A stretch of 64,000 nucleotides of DNA, from the NCBI RefSeq assembly GCF_003605195.1, contig NZ_QYOS01000024.1:124001-188000 (forward strand). Direction: 5' to 3'. Positions 25,773 through 34,741 of this stretch are shown here, piece after piece (the first letter of the stretch is position 1; the number at the start of each line of letters is the position of its first letter). Position numbers and translations under genes: made by a program. The notes under the pieces were generated by a model. It did no database searches, was not told the origin of the DNA, and was given only the letters and a program-made list of their open reading frames with translations. This DNA comes from Aurantiacibacter odishensis (GTDB lineage: Bacteria; Pseudomonadota; Alphaproteobacteria; Sphingomonadales; Sphingomonadaceae).

Positions 25773-27130
25773 GCCAATGCCTCCTCAAGCGCGATCGCAA
25801 GGGTTTCGATGTCCTCCTCGGTCACGGTCTCAGTGACGGTGACGAGCAGGCCGTTCTCGCGCCCCTCTCCATCGGGGAAGAGGCGGCCCAGCGCGACACC
25901 GGCCAGTACGCCCTTTTCCGCAAGTGCGCGCACGATGGGGCGGGCTTCCTTGTCGAGCACGAGGGTGAATTCGTTGAAGAATGCCTCGTTGAGGACGCTG
26001 ACGCCCGGCACTCTCTCCAGCCTGTCTGCCGCAACACAAGCCAGGCGGTGGTTCTCTGCCGCCAGCGCGGTCAGCCCCTTCTCGCCCAGCAGCGTCATGT
26101 GGACCGAGAACGCCAGCGCGCACAGGCCGGAATTGGTGCAGATGTTGCTGGTCGCCTTCTCGCGGCGGATGTGCTGCTCGCGGGTGGAGAGGGTGAGCAC
26201 GAAACCGCGCTTGCCGTCTGCGTCCACCGTCTCACCGCACAGGCGGCCCGGCATCTGGCGCACGTGCTTGGGATTGGTGATGGCGAACAGGCCGAGATAT
26301 GGCCCGCCGAATTGCAGGCCGACACCTATCGCCTGGCCCTCGCCCACCACGATATCCGCGCCAAGGTTACCCGGCGCTTCCAGCGCGCCCAGCGCCACGG
26401 GTTCGGTGTTCACCACGATCAGCAAGGCACCCTTGTCATGCGCGGCATCGGCGATGCGCTGCAGGTCCGGAATCCGGCCCATGATGTCGGGATACTGTAC
26501 CACGACGCAGCTCGTTTCCTCGTCGATCCGACCGATCAGGGCGGCGTCGCCGGGTTCGGATGCCAACACGGGCAACTCGTAATCGATATGGCCGGGGGTG
26601 AAGCGGGCCATGGTCTGGGCAACGGAAACGTAGTGCGGATGTACACCACCGCTCATCAGCACGCGGTTACGCTTGGTCAGCCGCGCGGCCATGACGATGG
26701 CTTCCCAGCACGCGGTGGAGCCGTCGTACATCGAGGCATTGGCAATCGCGCAGCCATAGAGGCGGGCGACCTGCGTCTGGAACTCGAACAGCATCTGCAG
26801 CGTGCCCTGCGCGATTTCCGGCTGGTAGGGCGTGTAGGCGGTCAGGAACTCGCCGCGCTGGATGATGTGGTCGACCGTGGCGGGCACGTGGTGGCGATAG
26901 GCACCCGCGCCGCAGAAGAAGGCCGCATCGGCCGCGGCGAGGTTTTGCTTCGACAGCCGCCGCATGTGCTTTTCCACCGCCATCTCGCCCGCCGCCAGCG
27001 GCAGGCCTTCGACGGGGCCATCGAGGTAATGCTCATTAGGGACGTCGGCGAACAGATCATCGACGGATGCTGCGCCGATAACGTCCAGCATCGCCTGCCG
27101 GTCGGGCTGGGTGAGAGGGAGGTAGCGCAT
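25769..27130 (-). CDS. gcvPA: Glycine dehydrogenase (decarboxylating) subunit 1
   Basis: A 453-residue protein, the N-terminal-half homologue of the P-protein. It shows MRYLPLTQPDRQAMLDVIG, an FFCGAGAYRHHVPATVDHI motif, TAYTPYQPEIAQGTLQMLFE, ANASMYDGSTACWEAIVMA, VGEGQAIGVGLQFGGPYLGL and REQHIRREKATSNICTN. It heterodimerises with GcvPB and contributes to glycine binding. It starts 3 bp after the gcvH stop and overlaps gcvPB, so the whole operon is translationally tight. Confidence 0.97.
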   Translation of the reverse strand: MRYLPLTQPDRQAMLDVIGAASVDDLFADVPNEHYLDGPVEGLPLAAGEMAVEKHMRRLSKQNLAAADAAFFCGAGAYRHHVPATVDHIIQRGEFLTAYTPYQPEIAQGTLQMLFEFQTQVARLYGCAIANASMYDGSTACWEAIVMAARLTKRNRVLMSGGVHPHYVSVAQTMARFTPGHIDYELPVLASEPGDAALIGRIDEETSCVVVQYPDIMGRIPDLQRIADAAHDKGALLIVVNTEPVALGALEAPGNLGADIVVGEGQAIGVGLQFGGPYLGLFAITNPKHVRQMPGRLCGETVDADGKRGFVLTLSTREQHIRREKATSNICTNSGLCALAFSVHMTLLGEKGLTALAAENHRLACVAADRLERVPGVSVLNEAFFNEFTLVLDKEARPIVRALAEKGVLAGVALGRLFPDGEGRENGLLVTVTETVTEEDIETLAIALEEALA

Positions 27131-27133
27131 GGA

Positions 27134-27508
27134 TCAGTCGAGCCCTTCGCAGAAGGTCTTGTAGGCGGCTTCGTCCATCAAGCCTTCCAGTTCGGAAGCG
27201 TCGGAGACGGTCAGGCGGAAGAACCAGCCTTCGTCTTCGGGGCTGGAGTTCACCAGTTCTGGATCGTCATCCAGCGCCGCGTTGCCCTCGGTCACGGTGC
27301 CGGAGATCGGGGCGTAGACGTCGCTTGCCGCCTTCACGCTCTCCACCACCGCGGCCTCGGCACCCTTGGCGAGTTCCGTTCCCGTCTGCGGGGTCTCGAC
27401 GAAGACGATATCGCCAAGCTGTTCCTGCGCGTAATCGGTGATGCCGATGGTGGCGCTGTCGCCTTCGACGTCGATCCATTCGTGTTCTTCGGTGAAATAA
27501 CGGGGCAT
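27134..27508 (-). CDS. gcvH: Glycine cleavage system H protein
   Basis: A 124-residue lipoyl carrier, the standard length. The lipoylated Lys is Lys59 in [14 protein letters not shown]; other signatures are [32 protein letters not shown] and INSSPE-type [14 protein letters not shown]. It shuttles the aminomethyl intermediate between P-, T- and L-proteins. Its start overlaps the last base of the gcvT stop. The L-protein gene is not in the window, as usual. Confidence 0.98.
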   Translation of the reverse strand: MPRYFTEEHEWIDVEGDSATIGITDYAQEQLGDIVFVETPQTGTELAKGAEAAVVESVKAASDVYAPISGTVTEGNAALDDDPELVNSSPEDEGWFFRLTVSDASELEGLMDEAAYKTFCEGLD

Positions 27509-28638
27509 CAGGAGGCTCCTTTGCGGACATATTTGTGAGGGACAAAAGGCAGGGGAACGACGCGCGCGGGCAAGCGCTTGCCGCGAACGTCGATAGTGAG
27601 CTGCGTGCCGGGTTCGGCGCGTTCGGTTTCGACGAAGGCCATGGCGACGGAGTGGCCGAGCGTGGGCGAGAAGCCGCCGCTGGTGACAGTGCCGACCAGC
27701 GCCTCGCCGGAATAGACCTTTGCGCCCTCCCGCGCAGGCAGGCGACCTTCGAGCGCGAGGCCGACGCGCCTGCTGGCGGTGCCGCCGTCTTCGAGCCGGG
27801 CCATCGAGGGAGCATGGCCGATATAGCCACCGTCTTGGCGGCGGGACTTCGCCAGCGCAAACCCGAGGCCGGCGCTGACGGGGTCCGTGTCCAGCGTCAG
27901 GTCATGACCGTAAAGCGGAAGGCCCGCTTCGAGCCGAAGACTGTCTCGCGCGCCGAGGCCAGCGGGCTTCACCCGCTCGTCTGCCACCAGCGCATCGGCG
28001 AGGGCGGCCGCGTGGGACTGGTGAATCGAAATCTCGAAGCCGTCCTCGCCGGTATAGCCCGCCCGGCTGACCCAGACGTGCTGGCCGTTCCACTGGAACA
28101 GCCCTGCGCGCATGAAAGATAGGTCTGCCGTGCCTGGCACCAATGCTTCCAGCACGTCTGCCGCTTCTGGCCCCTGCAGGGCGAGCAGGGCGAAGTCGTC
28201 AAAATGGGTGAGGGTGACGTCGTCGTCGAGGTGTTCGCGCAGGTGGGCGATATCGTCCCACTTGCAGGCACCGTTCACCACCAGCGCAAAATGCGGGCCG
28301 GTGTTGGTGACGATCAGGTCGTCGATAATGCCGCCTGCCTCTGTCAGCAGCAGCGAATAGCGCATCTGGCCTTCGGGCAGGTTGGCGACGGCAGTCGGGA
28401 GGATTTTCTCCAGCTCGTGCGCGGCGTTGTCCCCGCTGACGGCAAGCTGGCCCATGTGGCTGACATCGAACAGGCTGGCATGGCTGCGCGTCCAGTCGTG
28501 CTCGGCCTTGATCCCTTCATACTGAATCGGCATCTCGTAGCCCGCGAAAGGCACCATGCGCGCGCCGTGATTGCGGTGCCAGCTGTCGAGCGGCAGCTTT
28601 TCGGGCGGCTGGTCTTCGAAATCGTCGTTGTCACTCAT
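27508..28638 (-). CDS. gcvT: Aminomethyltransferase (glycine cleavage T protein)
   Basis: A 376-residue protein. The ATG giving [10 protein letters not shown] is chosen because an extended frame would run through the riboswitch. Folate-binding and catalytic regions are recognisable: [71 protein letters not shown] and [19 protein letters not shown]. It transfers the one-carbon unit to tetrahydrofolate and releases ammonia. It is the first gene of the gcv operon behind the glycine riboswitch. Confidence 0.97.
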   Translation of the reverse strand: MSDNDDFEDQPPEKLPLDSWHRNHGARMVPFAGYEMPIQYEGIKAEHDWTRSHASLFDVSHMGQLAVSGDNAAHELEKILPTAVANLPEGQMRYSLLLTEAGGIIDDLIVTNTGPHFALVVNGACKWDDIAHLREHLDDDVTLTHFDDFALLALQGPEAADVLEALVPGTADLSFMRAGLFQWNGQHVWVSRAGYTGEDGFEISIHQSHAAALADALVADERVKPAGLGARDSLRLEAGLPLYGHDLTLDTDPVSAGLGFALAKSRRQDGGYIGHAPSMARLEDGGTASRRVGLALEGRLPAREGAKVYSGEALVGTVTSGGFSPTLGHSVAMAFVETERAEPGTQLTIDVRGKRLPARVVPLPFVPHKYVRKGAS

Positions 28639-28690
28639 GGACAGGTTCCCGGCGCAGTGTGGCAGCGCCCGCAAACCGGGCCCTTTCACC

Positions 28691-28895
28691 ATGCCCCCTC
28701 TGTCTTTTGAACCTGAGAGACTTGACGACGCCTTGCCAATGGCGCGCCGCTTACCCCTTCGGTGGCCACGGATGTATCCCGCGGCGCTTTCCAGAGTGCC
28801 TGAACCAGATGCGCGGTCCGTTTTGCCTGAGAGTTTCCGAGGCGGTTGCTCCTTCGGCCTCCCCGGACCACGTCCGGGGATGTCTCCCGCGCACC
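28691..28895 (-). ncRNA. Tandem glycine riboswitch
   Basis: On the minus strand, upstream of gcvT, two aptamers are visible. The first has GCGGGAGAC, GGCCGAAGGAGCAA and ACTCTCAGGCAAA. The second has CGGGATAC, ACCGAAGGGGTAAGC and CTCTCAGGTTCAAAAGACAG ending in AGGGGG. The paired GAAGG(A/G)G(C/T)AA and CTCTCAGG signatures are diagnostic. Glycine binding should turn on gcvT-gcvH-gcvPA-gcvPB. A short 52-base stretch separates the second aptamer from the gcvT ATG. It fills most of the 357-bp gap to the next gene. Confidence 0.95.
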
Positions 28896-28995
28896 CAGCC
28901 GATTTCACATATGCGAATCGACAGGCAAGGCCCCCTTTGCTGGAATGTGGTTTGGCGGTCAATCGCCGATGTGGGCGATTGCGGGGGAAATTGCG

Positions 28996-29760
28996 CTATT
29001 TGCGGCGAAATCGATCCGCCACGACGGCACCGACGAACAGCGGTGCGGAAACGACCATGCGCCGCCACAGCCGCTTCGGCTCGCCCACAAGGCGCGGCAG
29101 CCATTCAAGGCCTAGGTCGCGCCAGACCTTTCCGGGGCGCTGGATGCGCCCGGCGTAGAAATCGAACACCGCGCCGATCGAGCCGATCACCCTGGTGTCG
29201 AGACGGGCGCGGTTGGCCTCCACCCATTTCTCCTGCTTGGGCGCGGTCATGCCCACCCACAACACGTCTGGCCGGAAGCCGTTCACGGCCTCGTGCATCG
29301 CGGCGTTATCCGTGTCGGAGAACACCGGCTTGTAGGGCGGGGAATAGGTCTTCACCTCGATGTCGGGATAGTCCCTCGCCATGTTGGCGCGGATCGTTGC
29401 CAGCACGTCCTCGGAAGAGCCAAGGAACATCATCCGCCCCTTGCGCTGCGCCACCAGAGTGCTCGCCACCTGGAACAGGTCGAAGCCCGTCACCCGCTCT
29501 GCAATGTCGCCGCCGTTGAACTTTGAGGCATAGACGATGCCGACCCCGTCGGGGATCAGCATGTCGGCGCGCGCGAGCGCATATTTGAACGCCGCGTCTG
29601 TGCGGGCAACCTCGATGGAGTGCGGGTTGGCACAGGCGATATGCCGCGCGGTGCCGTCGCCGGCATTGAGCCAATGCTCGACATGGGGGGCAAGGGACGC
29701 AGGCGGAAGCGTGCACACTTGGTAATCGAGCATGCGCTCTGTCGGGAAAGTCGCTGTCAC
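28996..29760 (-). CDS. WecG/TagA/CpsF-family glycosyltransferase
   Basis: A 254-residue protein starting at a GTG with AGGA upstream. GT26 family motifs are present: HIACANPHSIEVARTD, DMLIPDGVGIVYASKF, ERVTGFDLFQ, GRMMFLGSSEDV, and PDVLWVGMTAPKQEKWV, then IGSIGAVFDFYAG and RAP-like RIQRPGKVWRDLGLEWL. Such enzymes add a sugar (often a ManNAc derivative) to a lipid-linked precursor. It is the last gene of the minus-strand exopolysaccharide arm, 6 bp after the GT4 stop. The exact donor sugar is unknown. Confidence 0.9.
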   Translation of the reverse strand: MTATFPTERMLDYQVCTLPPASLAPHVEHWLNAGDGTARHIACANPHSIEVARTDAAFKYALARADMLIPDGVGIVYASKFNGGDIAERVTGFDLFQVASTLVAQRKGRMMFLGSSEDVLATIRANMARDYPDIEVKTYSPPYKPVFSDTDNAAMHEAVNGFRPDVLWVGMTAPKQEKWVEANRARLDTRVIGSIGAVFDFYAGRIQRPGKVWRDLGLEWLPRLVGEPKRLWRRMVVSAPLFVGAVVADRFRRK

Positions 29761-29766
29761 TGCTTG

Positions 29767-30948
29767 CTATCCTGTCCGCCGGGCACTGGTGGAGTGCCTC
29801 ATCGCCAATGCCTTGTCGTAGGTTGCCATCAGCCGGTTGTAATAAAGATCGTTGGTATATTCGCGCTTCACCCGCGCGAACCCGGCCTCGCCAAGAACCT
29901 TCCGCCTGGCCGGATCCCGCATCAGCGCGCCGATCGCCGTTGCCAGCGCGGCATCGTCGCCAGGCGGCACGAGCATTCCGCTTTCCCCGCCGCCAACGAG
30001 TTCCGGCAGGCCGCCAATGTCGGAAACCACCACGGGGCGGGTGTGGCGCATGGCTTCGATCACCACGCCGGGGAAGCCTTCGTACCAGATGCTGGGGGTC
30101 ACGATCATGGCTGCTTCGCGGTAGAAAGCGGCAAGTTCTTCCGGACCGAGGTTGCCGAACAGTTCGACGTTCGCCGGAATGTCCGTGCGCCCTTCGTACT
30201 CACCCATGCTCCCGGCCAGGCGATAGGCGATGTCGGGCGTTCGTCTCGCTGCGGCGAACAGTGTTTCGATACCCTTTTCCGGGCTCAGCCGTCCGACGAA
30301 CCCCACGAAACTGCCCGGCGTCCATGCGGGCGCATCCTCGGCCACTTCGATCATGTTGGGGATCACGTCGATCCGGTCTGCCGGATAACCCTCGTCAATC
30401 AGCTTGCCGCGCTGGAACTGAGTCTGCGCGTAGTAGCGGGTGACGTTGTCGCGGTAGTATCCGCGCTTCCGTGCGAAGGCGTTGCGCGCGGCGTAGGCGG
30501 CCGATTTGAACAGGTCCTCCTCGCAATTCTTCGCCACGCAGTTCCACTCGCGCCCACCCGTGCACGCCTCGCACACCTTGCCGTGGGACAGGAACAGGCC
30601 GTTCGGGCAGACGAGCCGGTAATTGGACAGGCGCATCACGATCGGAACGCCCGCTTCGGCTATCACCGGCAGCACGGCGGGCGAGATCAGCGGGAAAAGG
30701 TTCTGCACCTGCACGATGTCGGGCCGGTCATCGGCAATGCGCTTCGCTATGGCCTGCATGGCGGAGGGCGAGCGGATTCCGGAAACCGCGGCCCGCAACT
30801 TGCCGGCAGTGCCCGTTATCTGCGCGCTGTCGGCGAACCAGGTGTCCACCTCGTGCCCCCGCTCCCGCAGCAGGGCCACGATGCGATCGAGCATGATCTC
30901 CTCGCCGCTGCGCTTGCCGTACTTGTTGTGAACGAACAGCAGTTTCAT
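29767..30948 (-). CDS. GT4-family glycosyltransferase
   Basis: A 393-residue GT-B enzyme. The N-domain begins MKLLFVHNKYGKRSGEE and contains a Cys-rich stretch (CPNGLFLSHGKVCEACTGG and WNCVAKNC) common in one GT4 branch. The C-domain has FVGRLSPEKGIETLFAAA and the donor-binding ExxGxxxxEA-type segment PSIWYEGFPGVVIEAM, followed by GGLPELV. It should add one sugar to the growing repeat unit on the cytoplasmic face. It overlaps the O-antigen-ligase-like gene by 4 bp. Confidence 0.92.
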   Translation of the reverse strand: MKLLFVHNKYGKRSGEEIMLDRIVALLRERGHEVDTWFADSAQITGTAGKLRAAVSGIRSPSAMQAIAKRIADDRPDIVQVQNLFPLISPAVLPVIAEAGVPIVMRLSNYRLVCPNGLFLSHGKVCEACTGGREWNCVAKNCEEDLFKSAAYAARNAFARKRGYYRDNVTRYYAQTQFQRGKLIDEGYPADRIDVIPNMIEVAEDAPAWTPGSFVGFVGRLSPEKGIETLFAAARRTPDIAYRLAGSMGEYEGRTDIPANVELFGNLGPEELAAFYREAAMIVTPSIWYEGFPGVVIEAMRHTRPVVVSDIGGLPELVGGGESGMLVPPGDDAALATAIGALMRDPARRKVLGEAGFARVKREYTNDLYYNRLMATYDKALAMRHSTSARRTG

Positions 30949-32198
30949 GAATGCAGGGCGGAGGCTCTGCCGGCGGTTTCAGGCGCCGTACGCTGCCCCG
31001 ATGCCGCCGCCGCTTCCTTCGCGCGGGCAGCACGCAGGGTGAAGACGTGGAAGAATGCGAGCATGGCGAACACGCCGACAACCGACGGGTCGTAGGCACC
31101 GCCCAGGATCGATTTCGAATTGTTGTTCACCATTATCATCGTCATGGCGACAAGGACCCCAAGCCCGCCCGCGACATAGCTTCTGCTGGCCTTGATGCAT
31201 TCCAGGATCAAGCGGACGGAATAGGCCAAGAGGGTGATGAAGCCGATGATGCCAAGGCCGACCAGTGCTTCGATGAAGCCATTGTGGGCGTTGGTGGTGG
31301 CGATCGTGCCGAACTGGTCGCCCAGGCGGGCGACGATGGCGAAGCCGCGCCCGACCATGGGGCTTTCCAGGAAGGCCTGCCAATAGGCGTTCCACAGGGA
31401 CCAGCGCCCGGTCAGTGTGCTTGCCTCCTCGAGGGAACGACCCGACAGGAGCGTGGTGGACACAAGCTCCTCGCTCGTTCCCATGATGGCAATCACTCCC
31501 AGACATCCCAGACCGGCTGGAATGAGGATCACCTTGCTGTGCGACAGGAAGGGAAGCAGGACGAGCATGCCGACGGCTATCCCGATGTTCGAGCCTGCGC
31601 TGGTGCCTATGATGGCAAAGAAGAGAAACACACCGCTCCAGATGCGCAGCCTGCGCTTCCTTGCAGGATCGGCACGCAGGCTTTCGGCCAGCGTGTAGAG
31701 GAATCCCATGCCTGCCGTCACGCTGTAGAGGTTGGTGTGGAGGCCCGCTATACTGAAATCCCCGATGATGATGCGTTGCCCGACGCCGAGAAGAGTCACC
31801 AGCATCAGCACGATCAGCATGGCGCGCTCTGCCTTGCGCCAGTCAGTAAAGCCTTCCATCAGCACGAAGAGGGTACCGAATACGGCAAGGACCTCTCCGG
31901 CCCGGAACAGGGTGAACTGGAAGTTTTCGGACCACGCCGCGCTGACTGCCGCGTAAACGAGGTAGATCAGGAAGATCATCACCGAGGATTCGCGCATGCG
32001 CATGAGCGCTGCTTTCCCGCGCGGATGGATCACCAGCAGGGCCAACAGGCTTGCGACAACGAAAATCGCGAAAGTGGCGGACGTGTCGACCTCGGCGAAT
32101 TCGCTGGTATCGCGGCGCCGTACGAGGATCGTGGTCCTCAACAACGCAAGGGTGAGCAACACCCACATCATTGCATCAACGATCTTCGTCAGCCGCAT
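30945..32198 (-). CDS. O-antigen ligase/polymerase-type membrane protein (first copy)
   Basis: A 417-residue polytopic protein. The ATG chosen overlaps the upstream glycosyltransferase stop as TAATG. About eleven hydrophobic segments are visible, with the large periplasmic loop expected in this family between the GVIAIMGTSEEL and TTNAHNGFIEALVGLG segments; that loop includes the LTGRWSLWNAYWQAFLESP and GRGFAI motifs typical of Wzy_C/O-antigen ligase domains. It either polymerises repeat units or transfers them to an acceptor. A second such protein is encoded at 38444, so roles may be divided. Confidence 0.87.
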   Translation of the reverse strand: MRLTKIVDAMMWVLLTLALLRTTILVRRRDTSEFAEVDTSATFAIFVVASLLALLVIHPRGKAALMRMRESSVMIFLIYLVYAAVSAAWSENFQFTLFRAGEVLAVFGTLFVLMEGFTDWRKAERAMLIVLMLVTLLGVGQRIIIGDFSIAGLHTNLYSVTAGMGFLYTLAESLRADPARKRRLRIWSGVFLFFAIIGTSAGSNIGIAVGMLVLLPFLSHSKVILIPAGLGCLGVIAIMGTSEELVSTTLLSGRSLEEASTLTGRWSLWNAYWQAFLESPMVGRGFAIVARLGDQFGTIATTNAHNGFIEALVGLGIIGFITLLAYSVRLILECIKASRSYVAGGLGVLVAMTMIMVNNNSKSILGGAYDPSVVGVFAMLAFFHVFTLRAARAKEAAAASGQRTAPETAGRASALHS

Positions 32199-33367
32199 TA
32201 CTTTCTCCTCCGGTGCGCGATGGCGATCCGGCATGCCTCCACTATCGAGCGAGCCGCATTCACGGGCCCGTAGTCCTGCACGATTTCGCGCGACTTGCGG
32301 CCCATGTCGGCCAGGCCCTGCCTTCCCCGGTTCTTCGCCTGCTGCAGGCAAGAAACCAGTTCGTTCGTGTTTTCGGGTGTGAATGTCCACCCATTTTCCG
32401 CTCGCACGAATTCCGGCCAGCACCCATTGTGGACCGAACTCAATACAGGCAGCCCGCTGGCCATCGCTTCCGGCACGACCAGCGACCAGTTGTCTTCCAG
32501 CGTCGCGATCAGGAAGGCATCGGCCGCGGCATAATACGGTGGCAGTTCGTCGTAGGGGACACGTCCCGCCATCACCACGCCCTGCATGCCGGCCACGCGC
32601 GCCTGCAGTTCCTCTCTGAGAGGACCGTCGCCAACGAGGAGCAAGGTGGCTGTGTCCGGCGCGAAATCCGCTGCCTGCCAGCCATCCAGCATTTCGTGCA
32701 AACCCTTGCAGTCGTGCAGCCGGCCCACATAGAGAAACGTGACGCCGGAAACGCCGAGTTTGGCGCGCAGCTCCTCGCGATCCGTGACGGAGATCGCGTC
32801 AACCGCAGCTTCAAGTCCTTCGGTATCCGCGCTCATATGGCCCAGGGTGATACGCGCCGGATCCATTCCCAGGTCCTCGACCGTGTATTCCTTGCACAGC
32901 TGTCCGCTGCAATCCATTGCGTCGGTCCGCTTCACCACCTGGCGGCGGTACATCGTCCGCAAACCCTGTGCATTGCGCTCCGTATGGCGCGTCCGTTCGT
33001 AGGCGATCACCAGCGGCGTACCGAAGCGAACGCGGTGTATCAGGGCAGGGAGGGTCCACTTGAAGAAACCATCGGCCACGATCACGTCCGGTTTCAGGCG
33101 GGAGATATGCCCGACGAGGCCCGGCTGCCAGCGGATCGAGAGGTTGCGATTGGCCAGATATTCCCGGTCCTCTCCGCCGAACTGCATTTCGCCGGTCAGT
33201 GGATAGGCCCGGTCTCCCAGCACATGGATCGCCTTGCTTGTCACGCTTTCCGGCACGTAGCTGCCGGAAAACGTGAGATGAAGCCCGCCTTCGACCATCG
33301 CGTCCACCTCGCGAAAGACGGGGATGCGATAGTCGAGGAAGGAACGGGTGACCCAGGCGATGCGCAT
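32198..33367 (-). CDS. GT4-family glycosyltransferase
   Basis: A 389-residue enzyme. The N-terminus MRIAWVTRSFLDYRIPVFRE and the C-domain FLYVGRLHDCKGLHEMLDGW and ADAFLIATLEDNWSLVVPEA with GLPVLSS mark the GT-B fold of GT4 type. The stop overlaps the next start as TAATG and it begins 8 bp after the pyruvyl transferase stop. Sugar donor and acceptor cannot be read from the sequence. Confidence 0.9.
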   Translation of the reverse strand: MRIAWVTRSFLDYRIPVFREVDAMVEGGLHLTFSGSYVPESVTSKAIHVLGDRAYPLTGEMQFGGEDREYLANRNLSIRWQPGLVGHISRLKPDVIVADGFFKWTLPALIHRVRFGTPLVIAYERTRHTERNAQGLRTMYRRQVVKRTDAMDCSGQLCKEYTVEDLGMDPARITLGHMSADTEGLEAAVDAISVTDREELRAKLGVSGVTFLYVGRLHDCKGLHEMLDGWQAADFAPDTATLLLVGDGPLREELQARVAGMQGVVMAGRVPYDELPPYYAAADAFLIATLEDNWSLVVPEAMASGLPVLSSVHNGCWPEFVRAENGWTFTPENTNELVSCLQQAKNRGRQGLADMGRKSREIVQDYGPVNAARSIVEACRIAIAHRRRK

Positions 33368-33375
33368 GGAAAAGG

Positions 33376-34566
33376 TCAGCTCCTGGCCGACGACGCCAAT
33401 TGCTCGAACCGGCGAAGGTGCCCGAAGAGGATTTCGGGGGCCGCATCGACGTAGGCGTTCGCGCGTTCCTGCGTTACCGGATCGAACAACCGATCGAGGA
33501 TGGTCTCGGCGTCCGTCGCCATCAGGTCGTCGCGATGGAAATAGCGATCGAGAATGCCCGTCCGACGGGCAAGATCGTTATTGGGATTCCGGCCATCGGC
33601 CTTGCCCCACCGTTTCTTGGTCACATCGACAGTCACTACCGGGGTCTTGTTCGCCATGCACGAAACAAAGGCGTGGAACCGCATTCCGACGAAGCCGGCG
33701 CAGCTTGCCAGGCAGGCATACCATCGCAGCGGTGACATCGGCAGGTCCAGCGTGCCGTCAGTAAAATCGACGCTTTCCGTCTCATCGGGATTGGCCAGGG
33801 TCATGACGCGATAACCGCGCGCGCGGATGGCATCGACCAGGCGGCGCAACCACTCCTCCTCGAAGTCGCCATTCACCAAGATGACATCGGAGAGGTCGAT
33901 GTCCGGCTTCTCATGGTCCGGAACGGTGAATGCCGAATTCAGGCCGAATACCGGATCGGGGCTATAGAGCGGCTTCGCCCGGTCGCGCGAAAGCCAGCTG
34001 ACAAGCTTGCCCGTCCAGTCGTCGCGCACTGTGACGAAGTCGAAGTCGGCAAGAGCATTGCCCGCATCCCTGATCATGTGCGGCTTCATGAAATAGAATG
34101 GCGTTCCGCGAGACGAGGCCGCGATCGAACCCTTGATCACGCCGGGAGTCTCGAAAGGCAGATAGAACGGCGGCAGGCGGTCGCTCCAGCTGAAAGCCTC
34201 GAAAGGGTTCTTGCGCCCGAGCAGCCGCTTGGCAAGGCGATATGGCTGGTAAGGCGCGCCAAGGCGGAAAACGGCGTCAGAGCCGGATACCACGCCGTCA
34301 AGTTGCGTACGGCAGTATTCGCCCACCTCTTCAGTTGTGTCCAATGGTGGGGAGAGGTTGAAATAGCTTTCGGCAAAGCGTTCATGCACGACCCGTTGCT
34401 CTTCCCCGTGCATCTTCTTGAGAGCATCGAGCTTGCCCTTGTCGCGGTAGTTCACAACCACGGGCTCGTATCCCAGCTTGCGCAGCATTTCCTGCGTCGC
34501 CAGCGTCTGCAACTGCGCACCGAAGTTTACCGTGTTGTGAAAAGTGAGAACGCCGATGCGCATCAT
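33376..34566 (-). CDS. Polysaccharide pyruvyl transferase family protein
   Basis: A 396-residue protein. Family features are MMRIGVLTFHNTVNFGAQLQ at the start, DGVVSGSDAVF with the conserved GSD, FDFVTVRDDWTG, VILVNGDFEEEW, and the late SCAGFVGMRFHAFV stretch with the G-R-x-H-motif. These enzymes attach pyruvate ketals to sugars in exopolysaccharides, or in some loci act on secondary-wall polymers. Pyruvylation of the exopolysaccharide made here is therefore likely. A 175-bp gap upstream, without a clear gene, separates it from the nitroreductase-like gene. Confidence 0.88.
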   Translation of the reverse strand: MMRIGVLTFHNTVNFGAQLQTLATQEMLRKLGYEPVVVNYRDKGKLDALKKMHGEEQRVVHERFAESYFNLSPPLDTTEEVGEYCRTQLDGVVSGSDAVFRLGAPYQPYRLAKRLLGRKNPFEAFSWSDRLPPFYLPFETPGVIKGSIAASSRGTPFYFMKPHMIRDAGNALADFDFVTVRDDWTGKLVSWLSRDRAKPLYSPDPVFGLNSAFTVPDHEKPDIDLSDVILVNGDFEEEWLRRLVDAIRARGYRVMTLANPDETESVDFTDGTLDLPMSPLRWYACLASCAGFVGMRFHAFVSCMANKTPVVTVDVTKKRWGKADGRNPNNDLARRTGILDRYFHRDDLMATDAETILDRLFDPVTQERANAYVDAAPEILFGHLRRFEQLASSARS

Positions 34567-34741
34567 GCCGGCTCCCTTGCTGCCGGTATCATGGTGCGCT
34601 TGCCGTCCACGCCCGGGCCAACTCCTCCGTTTGAGCGGGGGAGAGTACGCGGCAAATAACTCGCGGGACTCTTGATTTGCGTCTTCATTCGTATTCCTTC
34701 TAAGGGCGCGTCCGCGGTATTCCTCGCGGCGCCGGTGCTGA

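Noticed and set aside
24252-26582. Long plus-strand open frames across gcvPB and gcvPA
   Set aside because: They are codon-bias shadows of two confidently identified enzymes.
27508-28962. An N-terminally extended gcvT
   Set aside because: The extension would translate the glycine riboswitch; the internal ATG matches the family start.
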